Source: Gammaproteobacteria bacterium (GTDB lineage: Bacteria > Pseudomonadota > Gammaproteobacteria > Acidiferrobacterales > Acidiferrobacteraceae). From it: 12,015 bases of DNA. Within the stretch, counting starts at the first letter, position 1, and every line of letters begins with the position of its first letter. The DNA is taken from the NCBI GenBank assembly GCA_028064935.1, contig JAPTWT010000248.1, forward strand, positions 1-12,015. Reading direction: 5' to 3'. The notes below the pieces were generated by a model that worked only from the letters and a program-made list of their open reading frames with translations, did no database searches and was not told where the DNA came from. Positions 1 through 7,413 of this stretch are shown here, piece after piece. Made by a program: the position numbers and the translations under genes.

Positions 1-2
1 AG

Positions 3-143
3 TGGTTGCCACCATTTATAAAACTCCCCACAGGTAAGACCATCTGGTTCGAAGACGACGTCAACACCTGGCTGGAGGAGCGCCGCATCAAGGTCCTGCC
101 GCCGCAGAAGAGCCCGACCGACTTCAGTCATAAGTGGTGGTAG
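3..143 (+). CDS. AlpA/excisionase-like helix-turn-helix DNA-binding protein, 3' end only (5' part lies before the window)
   Basis: Reading from position 3, 46 codons are open to a TAG at 141-143. The visible peptide has the pattern W-L-P-P-F-I-K-L-P-T-G-K-T-I-W-F, then E-D-D-V-N-T-W-L-E-E-R-R, and a basic/aromatic tail ending H-K-W-W. A small glycine-containing wing followed by an aromatic residue, an acidic pair and W-L-E-E-R is typical of the second half of MerR-type winged helix-turn-helix domains in AlpA regulators and excisionases, where it contacts DNA. The first helices and the start lie upstream of the window, so full length is unknown. Such proteins usually regulate excision of, or transcription from, an integrated element, which suggests that a mobile element lies to the left or includes this locus. 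The family call rests on this pattern alone; a MerR-like HTH_17 protein of other function is the alternative. Confidence 0.62.
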   Translation, partial: WLPPFIKLPTGKTIWFEDDVNTWLEERRIKVLPPQKSPTDFSHKWW

Positions 144-221
144 GGCAGGCGGACCTGGAAGTGGCCAGGCGGGTCACCAGGCGCCTAGCGCCCACGCAAC
201 CGGAGCCTGTCCTGACCGGAG

Positions 222-240
222 AGGCGGCCTCCGGCCGCCT
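222..240. repeat. Perfect GC hairpin (8-bp stem, 3-nt loop)
   Basis: AGGCGGCC at 222-229 and GGCCGCCT at 233-240 are exact reverse complements around a TCC loop. The hairpin lies about 80 nt after the stop of the AlpA-like gene. No T-run follows it, so it is not a standard intrinsic terminator on either strand, though it could pause transcription or protect the 3' end of an mRNA. Just upstream is a smaller inverted repeat, GGCGC at 180-184 and GCGCC at 188-192. Confidence 0.45.
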
Positions 241-271
241 GGGGCGACGGGGCGCGCTGCCTGAGGACTGG

Positions 272-743
272 CCTCCCGTCCATGCCGGTAGAGCGCGCTG
301 CTCGAGGAATGGCGCCCTAGCGGGTTCGGTATTACTTCAAAGCCCGTCCATGCCGGTAAGGCGTGCACTCAAGGGCGTCCGCGGGGGCATAACGTCGACG
401 CCAAGGCCGTTGCCGTCCGTGTCGGTATTGCGCGCCGCCCAAGGGTTGCTGGCCGTGCTGTCGTGGCGAGCCTCCAAGGGTTGCCGTCCATGGGAGGTTT
501 GGCGTCGCAACAGAGGCCGTCCACGCCGACATAGCGCTGCGGCCAGAGACCGTCCGGGCCGTACCGGTGTTGCGTCAGAGTGCGGCCGAAGGCCGTTGCC
601 ATCCATTGAAGGTACGGCGCCACTCCCGAGGCGGCCATCTGGGAGAAGTACAAGGGGCTGTAAGCCCAGGAAACTCCCCAACAGGCGGCCAAACAGCATA
701 AATGAGCGGTTAGAGACTGCCCGTGCTACCATCCATTGTCCAC
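272..743. repeat. Degenerate direct-repeat array, period about 31-40 bp
   Basis: Copies of a 16-bp core start at 275, 343, 375, 412, 452, 483, 516, 549, 598, 634 and 728. The copies at 275 and 343 are identical (CCCGTCCATGCCGGTA). Others are variants such as GCCGTCCGTGTCGGTA (412), GCCGTCCATGGGAGGT (483), GCCGTCCACGCCGACA (516) and GCCATCCATTGAAGGTA (598). Most spacings are 31-40 bp, and 68 bp between the first two equals two units with an eroded copy between them. Cores are often preceded by CAAGG-GTTG-like sequence and followed by GGCGC-like sequence, so the full unit is probably about 35 bp. On the minus strand the copies give recurring short peptides such as M-D-G-N or Y-R-H-G-R in different frames. 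The frame changes and the many substitutions point to non-coding, decaying repeats rather than a repeat protein. Confidence 0.55.
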
Positions 744-833
744 AAGGGAGGTGGATAGCGGCGCCGCGCAGTATCGCCGAAAAATAACGGCAGGGAGCCT
801 TTCGTCGTCCCCCCTTAACGACAAGGTCATACG

Positions 834-3800
834 ATGGTCGATTGGGTCTTCGATTCGCTAAGTCGCCGTGTCCGCAAGGCGGAGCGCGAGTGGCGAAGAA
901 CTAACCCGATACCAGAAGGGCACGGGTACAACTTTTGGCAACGCCGACTGGTCTCCATGTCGGATTATCCACTGCGGTGGATGCTGTGGTATCTCGCTCT
1001 CTCACTTCTGTTGGCTGCTAACGCTTGGGCGTGGCGGCGCGCATATCATTTGTGTCCTGGCTTACCCGGTTTCGCCTGGCTCAATCATGCCGCGCAAGGA
1101 ACGCCTCATTCGGTGTTCGGATACTTCACAGCGGTCTGGACAATCCAAGCGACGATTGCCGGCTTGGTCTACCCTATCGTAATTTCCTTTGTCGCGATTC
1201 TGTTGCAGCGGCGATACAACGGAAAAGCAATACTCCATATATATCTCGCAGACTCGGGCGCCATCCCGTCTGGTCTTAGCTCCCTGGCGCTGGTGGGTAT
1301 CATGGGAGTCCAATATTTGGCTATCCCGATTACACCCCGTTCCATGATTAGTCTTTTGGGGGTGTTTGACGGGTCACTGTTCGTTTTCAACGTGACCCTC
1401 GCTGCGACGTTTCTATATCGTACTTTCAAATTCATTCGACCGGGTGAGCGGGCCAGAATTATTCTCCAGTACGCACTTAGCGTCGTGTGGCCGAAGGAAT
1501 TTGCTAGATACCGTGCCGCGCACCTCTTTGAAGAATTATTTAACAAGGGTGACGCATCTGCCCCTACAGTGGTAACAACAAACGGAGGCGCGTTATCGCA
1601 TCGCCGGGACGTTGTCAACGGCAAAGCTAAAACCTACAAACCGATGCGGGTATGGCTTTCAGACGTTCGCCTCGGCATTCTTTTCCTTGCCGTTGCAAGC
1701 TGGCGAAAGCACGCCCTCAAACGCCAAAAAGGCAAAATTGGCGCAACTTCCCCTGAGTCCCTAGAAAACAGACCAGTTTTAGTACTGCCGCTCCAGCCCA
1801 ACGAAATTGCGTCTGACCGCGTGCCACTCATTCTTTATCAGACGCAACAGGAATTTGCGCCACCGCGTTACGTAGAGTGGCTCTTCGGCCGCGCATTTGT
1901 TTTCTCCAGCGCCGGGGAGCATGCCAGCCGCATAGGTACTAGTGACATCCTTGGCGACTTGCAGGCCGAGGTCGCGTTGGCCATACAAGGGAATGAAGCT
2001 CAAACCTTCAAGGACAGAATGTTCGAGTGGGTAGATTTATATTGTCACATGATAAGGCAAGCACCTTTCCGGGCTTCTGGTTTTTCGAGGGACGACCAGC
2101 CGGGCGGCGCGACCGACTGGGGTTCAACTCCTGTACAGCTATTTTGGAAGAGCCGCATCGGTGTAATCGCGGCAATATCGGCCGGAGAGCTTGCGGAGGC
2201 CGCTGTTGGTAAGCTCGATACAAATACGGAGTTTGTACTGGCCTTAATCCGGATATTGGGAGAACTCCATAGGCGCTTGCGAGAGAGCCTTCATCCCGGT
2301 GCATTTCTGGATTATTTCGCGCTCCTACCGATTGTGTTTGGGCGCGTTCAAGTGTGGTTGGTCACGACGGCTGAACAGATGGGCGATGTGGAGCATACGC
2401 CGTGTCACAGTCTTTTGCTGCGCCCGCCATTTTCGGGAACGTATCGCCTGATTCTGAGGACATTCGGCGAGGAGTGGAAGCGTTGGGAGAAGGAAATCAT
2501 TCCGGCGCAGACAAAGGAGAATTCGGGCCGGCAATCCGGTCGACCATGGAGTGTCCTCCAAAACGGAGCCGAACACCTGCATATGCATATGCGAGAGACG
2601 CTTATGTTGTTTTTTGGCTGTGTCCAGAGAGGTGACAAGGAAGGGGCAGCATGGTTTCTCGACGCACTGCTGACGTGGCGTGCTCAGATTGAGCCTCATG
2701 ACATCGGGTCCATCGTTGATGGGCTGCCCAGGCGGGACTGGCTCACATTGGAAGTGGTTGTGTGCAAATGGGACGAGGCCGAAAGGACTTGGGCGGCATT
2801 GTGGGACCCGGGTTGGAAGCAGATGGATAAAGAAGGTTCCGGGGCGCCAAGAGCGGAGGAAGCTATCTTTTGGGCCGCGCTTCGCAATTATTGGATTGAC
2901 GCATGTTATATAGCGATGCTCGGGCTAGTTGCGGTTGGTAAGGAATGTTTGTGTGAAGCGTCTCTGGCGGCGCACACCCTGAGGGCCCTGGTCTTCGAGG
3001 AGCTGTCAGGGATAGCGCGAAATGCCCGTAACGAGAGGCCGCTGCGCGATTCTCGAGAGTGGTTGTTTGTTCTGCTTCGGTTCTACGAGGCATACCTAAG
3101 CCCAGGGCAACCACCACGTCCACGGTACAGTTATCGTCTCCGCCTGCACGGCATCTGGAACGAAATTGTGGATGGAAGCGGAGCCCGGGTCTTTACGGAG
3201 GGGATGCGGACGGACGCCCTGCTTGTGATATGGCTTATGTTGGATTTGACCCCAATCCCCCACGATGATATCGGGAAACTTAAGGAGTGGGTAGCCGCGG
3301 ACCTTTATAGGGCCGAGGTTTTTGTGCGATACCTGACAAGAATGCGGGTCCGCCTCGGAAGTGCGGAGTTCAAGGCCGAATATAGAGGTATTGCTGAATG
3401 TGTGGTGGCCTTGGCGGAAGGCGAGGAGTTTGATGAACGAGTCATGGGGCGGGGCGAGGCCTTGGGGGAGTTGGTTGGTAGGCTAGAGGAAATCATAAAA
3501 AGCGCAGTCACAGAGCGCCCCATCAGTGGAGCCCGGATTAAGGAGACGGGTCGGCACTTTTCCAGCAGCAAAATATTTACACCTCAGCCGTGGCATTTCC
3601 CCGTTAAGTTGTTTGGAGGTGTCTGTGAGGTGGCCGCCGAAGGGGCGCGAGGTCTAGAAGGCGTACAAAATCGGTCGGTTGTATTCAGTGTGCCCCGCAC
3701 CGCGTTCATAGAGTCGTACATAGGAAACCCCGACGCGCGGGACAATCTCGACCGTATGAAATTGCAGTTCGAAAAGGAAGTCGCCACGAGCCTGTTCATG

Positions 3801-4301
3801 AGCGCCATTGAAAAACTACGACCGAACGACATCAATGTAGGCGCGCCGCAAGAATGGTGGACTAAAGTCAAGGACTTCGCGGAAGCGTGTAGGAAGTCGG
3901 GGTTACAGCCACTATGTGTCTTGGCCGGGCAGACTTTACCTGATTGGCTATTGAGTTGGGCGCGGCCGGGTAGGGGCGATGATGGGGGCAAGCCCGCTGA
4001 CCTTCGGTTATGGAGTAATCCGGAATGGTCACAGGTTGACGGCTACGTTGGTAACCTGGAGGATGTCCCAGCTTTCCACTGTGTATCTCCAGCAAGTCAG
4101 TCATATCTTCTTACGCGCGAATCACTAGACAGAGTTACCTTTGTGCGGTGGGAGGATGGAGATTTTGTCCGAGCGTCAGTGAACAAAGACCAGAATGACT
4201 ACGGGCGTGTAGTACTGCAGCTCGCATGGCGCGCCAGGGTCGATGCAAAAGAAGGTCCGGCGCTCCAACTCGAAATTATTGGTTGGAACGGCTTGCATTA
4301 A
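834..4301 (+). CDS. Large four-helix membrane protein of unknown function (1155 aa)
   Basis: I do not recognise this family. The ATG at 834 is preceded by AAGG at 823-826, seven nucleotides upstream, a weak but usable ribosome-binding site. Residues 1-40 are basic and soluble. Four hydrophobic stretches follow, at about 48-68, 98-124, 147-165 and 178-197, each flanked by Arg/Lys-rich segments (for example L-L-Q-R-R and Y-R-T-F-K-F). By the positive-inside rule both termini should face the cytoplasm, leaving roughly 950 residues as a cytoplasmic region. That region is mostly alternating helical segments rich in Trp, Glu and Arg. I see no Walker, PD-(D/E)xK, HNH, TIR or peptidase motif. The last 150 residues look more strand-rich (S-Y-L-L-T-R, V-V-L-Q-L-A-W-R). 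The gene ends only five nucleotides before hsdM, so co-transcription with the RM locus is likely. Its base composition is clearly more AT-rich than hsdM (30 of 60 G+C at 1201-1260). A membrane-linked defence or sensing role is inferred from context only. Confidence 0.85.
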   Translation: MVDWVFDSLSRRVRKAEREWRRTNPIPEGHGYNFWQRRLVSMSDYPLRWMLWYLALSLLLAANAWAWRRAYHLCPGLPGFAWLNHAAQGTPHSVFGYFTAVWTIQATIAGLVYPIVISFVAILLQRRYNGKAILHIYLADSGAIPSGLSSLALVGIMGVQYLAIPITPRSMISLLGVFDGSLFVFNVTLAATFLYRTFKFIRPGERARIILQYALSVVWPKEFARYRAAHLFEELFNKGDASAPTVVTTNGGALSHRRDVVNGKAKTYKPMRVWLSDVRLGILFLAVASWRKHALKRQKGKIGATSPESLENRPVLVLPLQPNEIASDRVPLILYQTQQEFAPPRYVEWLFGRAFVFSSAGEHASRIGTSDILGDLQAEVALAIQGNEAQTFKDRMFEWVDLYCHMIRQAPFRASGFSRDDQPGGATDWGSTPVQLFWKSRIGVIAAISAGELAEAAVGKLDTNTEFVLALIRILGELHRRLRESLHPGAFLDYFALLPIVFGRVQVWLVTTAEQMGDVEHTPCHSLLLRPPFSGTYRLILRTFGEEWKRWEKEIIPAQTKENSGRQSGRPWSVLQNGAEHLHMHMRETLMLFFGCVQRGDKEGAAWFLDALLTWRAQIEPHDIGSIVDGLPRRDWLTLEVVVCKWDEAERTWAALWDPGWKQMDKEGSGAPRAEEAIFWAALRNYWIDACYIAMLGLVAVGKECLCEASLAAHTLRALVFEELSGIARNARNERPLRDSREWLFVLLRFYEAYLSPGQPPRPRYSYRLRLHGIWNEIVDGSGARVFTEGMRTDALLVIWLMLDLTPIPHDDIGKLKEWVAADLYRAEVFVRYLTRMRVRLGSAEFKAEYRGIAECVVALAEGEEFDERVMGRGEALGELVGRLEEIIKSAVTERPISGARIKETGRHFSSSKIFTPQPWHFPVKLFGGVCEVAAEGARGLEGVQNRSVVFSVPRTAFIESYIGNPDARDNLDRMKLQFEKEVATSLFMSAIEKLRPNDINVGAPQEWWTKVKDFAEACRKSGLQPLCVLAGQTLPDWLLSWARPGRGDDGGKPADLRLWSNPEWSQVDGYVGNLEDVPAFHCVSPASQSYLLTRESLDRVTFVRWEDGDFVRASVNKDQNDYGRVVLQLAWRARVDAKEGPALQLEIIGWNGLH

Positions 4302-4306
4302 AAACA

Positions 4307-6127
4307 ATGGATACAAAAACACACATGAATTTCTCCGAACTCGCCAATTTCATCTGGGGTGTCGCCGACCTCCTGCGCGGCGACTACAAGCGCGCCGACT
4401 ACGGCAAAATCATTCTCCCTTTTACCCTCCTGCGGCGGCTCGAATGTGTGCTCGAACCCACCAAGGCGAAGGTGCTGAAAGAATACGAGAAACGCAAGGG
4501 CGAGGCGGCCCTCGAGGTGCGCCTGATGCGCGCAAGCGACCAGGCCTTCTACAACGTAAGCCCCTTTACCCTGTCCGGGCTTCTCGCCGACCAGAAGCAC
4601 ATCCGCCAGAATCTCACGGCCTACCTCGGGGACTTCTCCGCCGAGGCCCGCGACGTGTTCGAGAACTTCAAGTTCTTGAGTCGCATCCATGAGCTCGAGG
4701 AGAAGGACCTGCTCTTTCTCGTGGTCCAGAAGTTTACCACCATCGACCTGCACCCGGACGTGGTGCCGAACGAAATGATGGGCCAGGCCTTCGAAGACCT
4801 CATCCGGCGGTTCGCCGAAGACTCGAACGAGACGGCCGGTGAGCACTTCACGCCGCGCGATGTCATCCGCCTCATGGTTCAGTGCCTGTTTGCCGAAGAC
4901 AGCGACAGCCTGTCCCGTCCCGGCGTCATCCGCTCCCTCTACGACCCGGCCGCCGGCACGGGCGGCATGCTGTCCATGGGTCAGCTGGCGCTCCATGAGA
5001 TGAACGACAAGGCCCGCCTTGCCCTCTTCGGTCAGGAGCTCAACGACGAGTCCTACGCCATCTGCAAGGCCGACATGCTCATCAAGGGCCAGGACCCGAA
5101 CAACATCCGCCCGGGCAATACCCTGTCGGCCGACGCCTTCCCCGACGAGAAGTTCGACTACGGGCTGTCCAACCCGCCCTTTGGGGTCGACTGGAAGAAG
5201 GTCCAGGAGGCGGTGAAGTCCGAATACGAGAAGAAGGGCTACGGCGGGCGCTTCGGGCCGGGGCTGCCCCGCATCTCCGATGGGGCGCTCCTCTTTCTTT
5301 TGCACCTCATCTCCAAGATGCGCCTCCCCACCGAGGGCGGCGGCCGCATCGGCATCGTCCTGAACGGCTCGCCGCTCTTTACCGGAGATGCCGGCTCCGG
5401 GGAGTCCGAAATCCGCCGCTGGATACTGGAGAACGACTGGCTCGAGGCCATCATTGCCCTGCCCACGGACCTCTTCTTCAACACCGGCATCGCCACCTAT
5501 ATCTGGATACTGGACAACGACAAGCGGGAGGACCGCAGGGGTAAGGTCCAGCTCATAGATGCCACGCGCATGTACGCCAAGATGAAAAAGAGCCTCGGCA
5601 ACAAGCGGGCCACCATCACAGACGACCAGATTGCCGAAATCGTGAAGGTCTACGGGGACGGCCAGGAAGGGGCCACCTTCACCGGCGAGTACCGGGACAA
5701 CAAAGCGAACGGTAACGGCACGACCGAGCCCGAGGCCCCGCGGGTGGTCTCCAAGGTCTTCGACAACGCCTTCTTCGGCTACCGCAAGGTCACCGTGGAC
5801 CGGCCGCCCCGGCCCGGCACGGAAGGCAAGCCCAAGAAGGGCGAGAGGCCCTTTGACCGCGAGCTGCGCGACACCGAGACGATACCGCTTGCCGAATCCA
5901 TCGACGACTACATGGCGCGCGAGGTGTTGCCCCATGTGCCGGACGCCTGGGTGAACACTACCCTACGGGATGACAAGGACGGGGGCATCGGCAAGGTCGG
6001 CTACGAAATCAACTTCAACCGCTATTTCTACGTCTACAAGCCGCCCCGGCCGCCCGAGGTCATCGCCGCCGAGATTCGCGAGATGGAGAAACGTTTCCTG
6101 GAGCTCATGAAGGGGGTGGTGGGGTGA
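4307..6127 (+). CDS. hsdM: Type I restriction-modification DNA methyltransferase subunit HsdM
   Basis: This subunit transfers a methyl group from S-adenosylmethionine to adenine N6 in the recognition site, in complex with HsdS. The 606-residue product starts with an HsdM N-terminal helical domain (F-I-W-G-V-A-D-L-L-R-G and I-L-P-F-T-L-L-R-R-L). It continues with H-F-T-P-R-D-V-I-R-L-M, the AdoMet-binding motif I D213-P-A-A-G-T-G-G, and the catalytic motif IV N289-P-P-F-G. The C-terminal part has a Gly-Tyr-Glu-Ile-Asn-Phe-Asn-Arg segment seen in this family, so it appears complete. The frame is open upstream to 4226, but that would overlap the preceding gene by 76 nt, and family alignment favours ATG 4307. 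ATG 4325 (M-N-F-S-E-L) is a possible alternative, and neither has a strong ribosome-binding site. The stop overlaps the hsdS start by four nucleotides. The gene is markedly GC-rich (45 of 60 at 4921-4980), unlike the gene before it. Confidence 0.97.
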   Translation: MDTKTHMNFSELANFIWGVADLLRGDYKRADYGKIILPFTLLRRLECVLEPTKAKVLKEYEKRKGEAALEVRLMRASDQAFYNVSPFTLSGLLADQKHIRQNLTAYLGDFSAEARDVFENFKFLSRIHELEEKDLLFLVVQKFTTIDLHPDVVPNEMMGQAFEDLIRRFAEDSNETAGEHFTPRDVIRLMVQCLFAEDSDSLSRPGVIRSLYDPAAGTGGMLSMGQLALHEMNDKARLALFGQELNDESYAICKADMLIKGQDPNNIRPGNTLSADAFPDEKFDYGLSNPPFGVDWKKVQEAVKSEYEKKGYGGRFGPGLPRISDGALLFLLHLISKMRLPTEGGGRIGIVLNGSPLFTGDAGSGESEIRRWILENDWLEAIIALPTDLFFNTGIATYIWILDNDKREDRRGKVQLIDATRMYAKMKKSLGNKRATITDDQIAEIVKVYGDGQEGATFTGEYRDNKANGNGTTEPEAPRVVSKVFDNAFFGYRKVTVDRPPRPGTEGKPKKGERPFDRELRDTETIPLAESIDDYMAREVLPHVPDAWVNTTLRDDKDGGIGKVGYEINFNRYFYVYKPPRPPEVIAAEIREMEKRFLELMKGVVG

Positions 6128-7413
6128 CGCGCTTTGGGTTGGCGGGAAACCATTTACCGACAGGCTGGCAAACCACCTCAGCTAGACATTTGTTTCGCAG
6201 GGAGAAGCGCACCGGTTTTCCCGACGAGCAACTACTGTCGGTTTATCGAGATTACGGTGTTATCCGGAAGGACTCCCGGGACGATAACTTTAACAAGGCG
6301 TCAGAGGACCTTGCGTCATACCAGCTCGTAGAGCCAAACGACTTGGTCATTAACAAAATGAAGGCGTGGCAAGGGTCCGTTGGCATATCGGAGCATCGGG
6401 GTATCGTTAGCCCGGCATATTTTGTTGCCAAGCCGACAACAAATTTCTTCCGCCGTTATGTGCATTATTTGCTTCGATGCAGCGATTATCTCATCGAGTA
6501 TCAAACGCGCTCATCTGGAATTCGCGTGAATCAGTGGGATTTAGATTGGGATGACTTTCGGGATATCCCAATAGCACTTCCCCCTCTCGCACAACAAACC
6601 CGCATCGCCAACTTCCTCGACGAGCAGACGGCGCGGATTGATGCGCTGATTGCGGAGAAGGAGAGGTTGGATGCGTTGCTGGGGGAGTATCGAGGCTCGC
6701 TGATTTCGGCGGCGGTGACGGGGCAGGTAGACCTAACCACGGGGGAGGCGCTACGTCGAGTTCATAAAGGGGATTGTAAAGTTGGTGGCTGGCCTATTAC
6801 GCGGCTTCGATATGTTGCGGACCTTAACCCGAGTGTCCGTACCGACCTTCTTCAGGCGCTAGATACCGAGGTGTCATTTTTGCCGATGGAGGCAATTGGT
6901 GAGAACGGCTCTCTCAGTCTTGACCGTACCCGGCCTGTAGCTGAAGTTCGCAATGGCTATTCGTACTTTGAGAACGGCGACATCGCCTTTGCAAAGGTAA
7001 CGCCGTGTTTTGAGAACGGTAAAGGTGCTCTAATGCGGGGCCTGGAGCATGCCGCGGGTTTCGGTACCACGGAGCTTACCGTATTACGGCCAAAACTTGA
7101 TGCCAATCCAAATTTCCTGAATTATGTACTGCAATCTTCGCGGTTCAGACAACTTGGTGCGGCAGCAATGACGGGAGCGGGTGGGTTAAAACGGGTACCA
7201 GATGAATTCACGAAAGACTTCAAGACCGCGTGGCCCGTGCCGGAAGACCAAAGCCGCATCGCCAACTTCCTCGACGAGCGCACGGCGCAAATTGACGGCC
7301 TGCGCAGCCATTGCAGAGAGCACATCGCCCTTCTCCGTGAATACCGCTCCTCTCTGATTTCCGCAGCGGTGACGGGTCAGCTGGATATAGACAACTTCGG
7401 GATAGGTGGATGA
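6124..7413 (+). CDS. hsdS: Type I restriction-modification specificity subunit HsdS
   Basis: HsdS recognises the bipartite DNA target and holds the methylase and nuclease subunits together. The 429-residue product has the classic two-fold layout: target recognition domain 1 (about residues 10-155), a conserved helical spacer (about 156-205), target recognition domain 2 (about 218-370), and a second conserved helix at the C-terminus (about 371-425). The two helices are near copies of each other: R-I-A-N-F-L-D-E-x-T-A-x-I-D, then L-L-x-E-Y-R-x-S-L-I-S-A-A-V-T-G-Q. The start is GTG 6124, overlapping the hsdM stop as GTGA, with AGGGGG at 6111-6116 seven nucleotides upstream. The first recognition domain is AT-rich compared with the helices (26 of 60 G+C at 6421-6480), as expected where recognition domains are exchanged between alleles. 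The target sequence cannot be read from the protein by eye. Confidence 0.96.
   Translation: MTRFGLAGNHLPTGWQTTSARHLFRREKRTGFPDEQLLSVYRDYGVIRKDSRDDNFNKASEDLASYQLVEPNDLVINKMKAWQGSVGISEHRGIVSPAYFVAKPTTNFFRRYVHYLLRCSDYLIEYQTRSSGIRVNQWDLDWDDFRDIPIALPPLAQQTRIANFLDEQTARIDALIAEKERLDALLGEYRGSLISAAVTGQVDLTTGEALRRVHKGDCKVGGWPITRLRYVADLNPSVRTDLLQALDTEVSFLPMEAIGENGSLSLDRTRPVAEVRNGYSYFENGDIAFAKVTPCFENGKGALMRGLEHAAGFGTTELTVLRPKLDANPNFLNYVLQSSRFRQLGAAAMTGAGGLKRVPDEFTKDFKTAWPVPEDQSRIANFLDERTAQIDGLRSHCREHIALLREYRSSLISAAVTGQLDIDNFGIGG
6601..6624 (+). repeat. 24-bp direct repeat, copy 1, in the central conserved helix of hsdS
   Basis: These 24 bases, starting CGCATCGCCAACTTC, are identical to 7255-7278, 654 bp downstream. 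They encode R-I-A-N-F-L-D-E in the same frame at both places. Similarity continues beyond the exact block to the end of each helix. Repeats of this kind in hsdS can serve as crossover points for exchanging recognition domains. Confidence 0.85.
7255..7278 (+). repeat. 24-bp direct repeat, copy 2, in the C-terminal conserved helix of hsdS
   Basis: Identical to 6601-6624. Recombination between the two copies would delete 654 bp in frame, removing one recognition domain. That would leave a half-size HsdS with one domain and one helix, a form known to act as a dimer in some type I systems. Confidence 0.85.

Larger units (their letters stand above)
144..833. other. 690-bp stretch with no convincing gene; GC-rich hairpin and degenerate repeat array
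   Basis: A GTG-started frame is open from 134 to 787, but its predicted product is a low-complexity Arg/Pro/Gly-rich string with no recognisable motif, and several minus-strand frames are equally open. That is what GC-rich repetitive DNA produces by chance. What is visible instead is a hairpin at 222-240 and a row of diverged repeats from about 272 to 743. The last 90 bases before the gene at 834 should hold its promoter and leader, but I could not pick a confident -35/-10 pair. No tRNA or other structured RNA was recognised. Confidence 0.6.

Noticed and set aside
222..240. Intrinsic terminator after the AlpA-like gene
   Set aside because: The hairpin is real but is followed by GGGGCGACGG rather than a T-run, so it is listed only as a hairpin.
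272..743. CRISPR array
   Set aside because: Repeats are highly diverged, spacing is irregular (31 to 94 bp), there are no uniform unique spacers, and no cas gene is present.
134..787. Long GTG-started plus-strand open frame across the repeat region
   Set aside because: Its product is a low-complexity Arg/Pro/Gly string with no motif. It overlaps the end of the AlpA-like gene, and the opposite strand is equally open. It is explained by GC-rich repeats.
4226..4306. Extended hsdM start at 4226
   Set aside because: It would overlap the upstream gene by 76 nt and add 27 residues not typical of HsdM. ATG 4307 fits the family N-terminus.
4298..5935. Long antisense open frame (545 codons) on the minus strand across hsdM
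   Set aside because: It mirrors the strong codon bias of GC-rich hsdM, its product is Gly/Val/Leu/Glu-rich without motifs, and hsdM is unmistakable on the plus strand.
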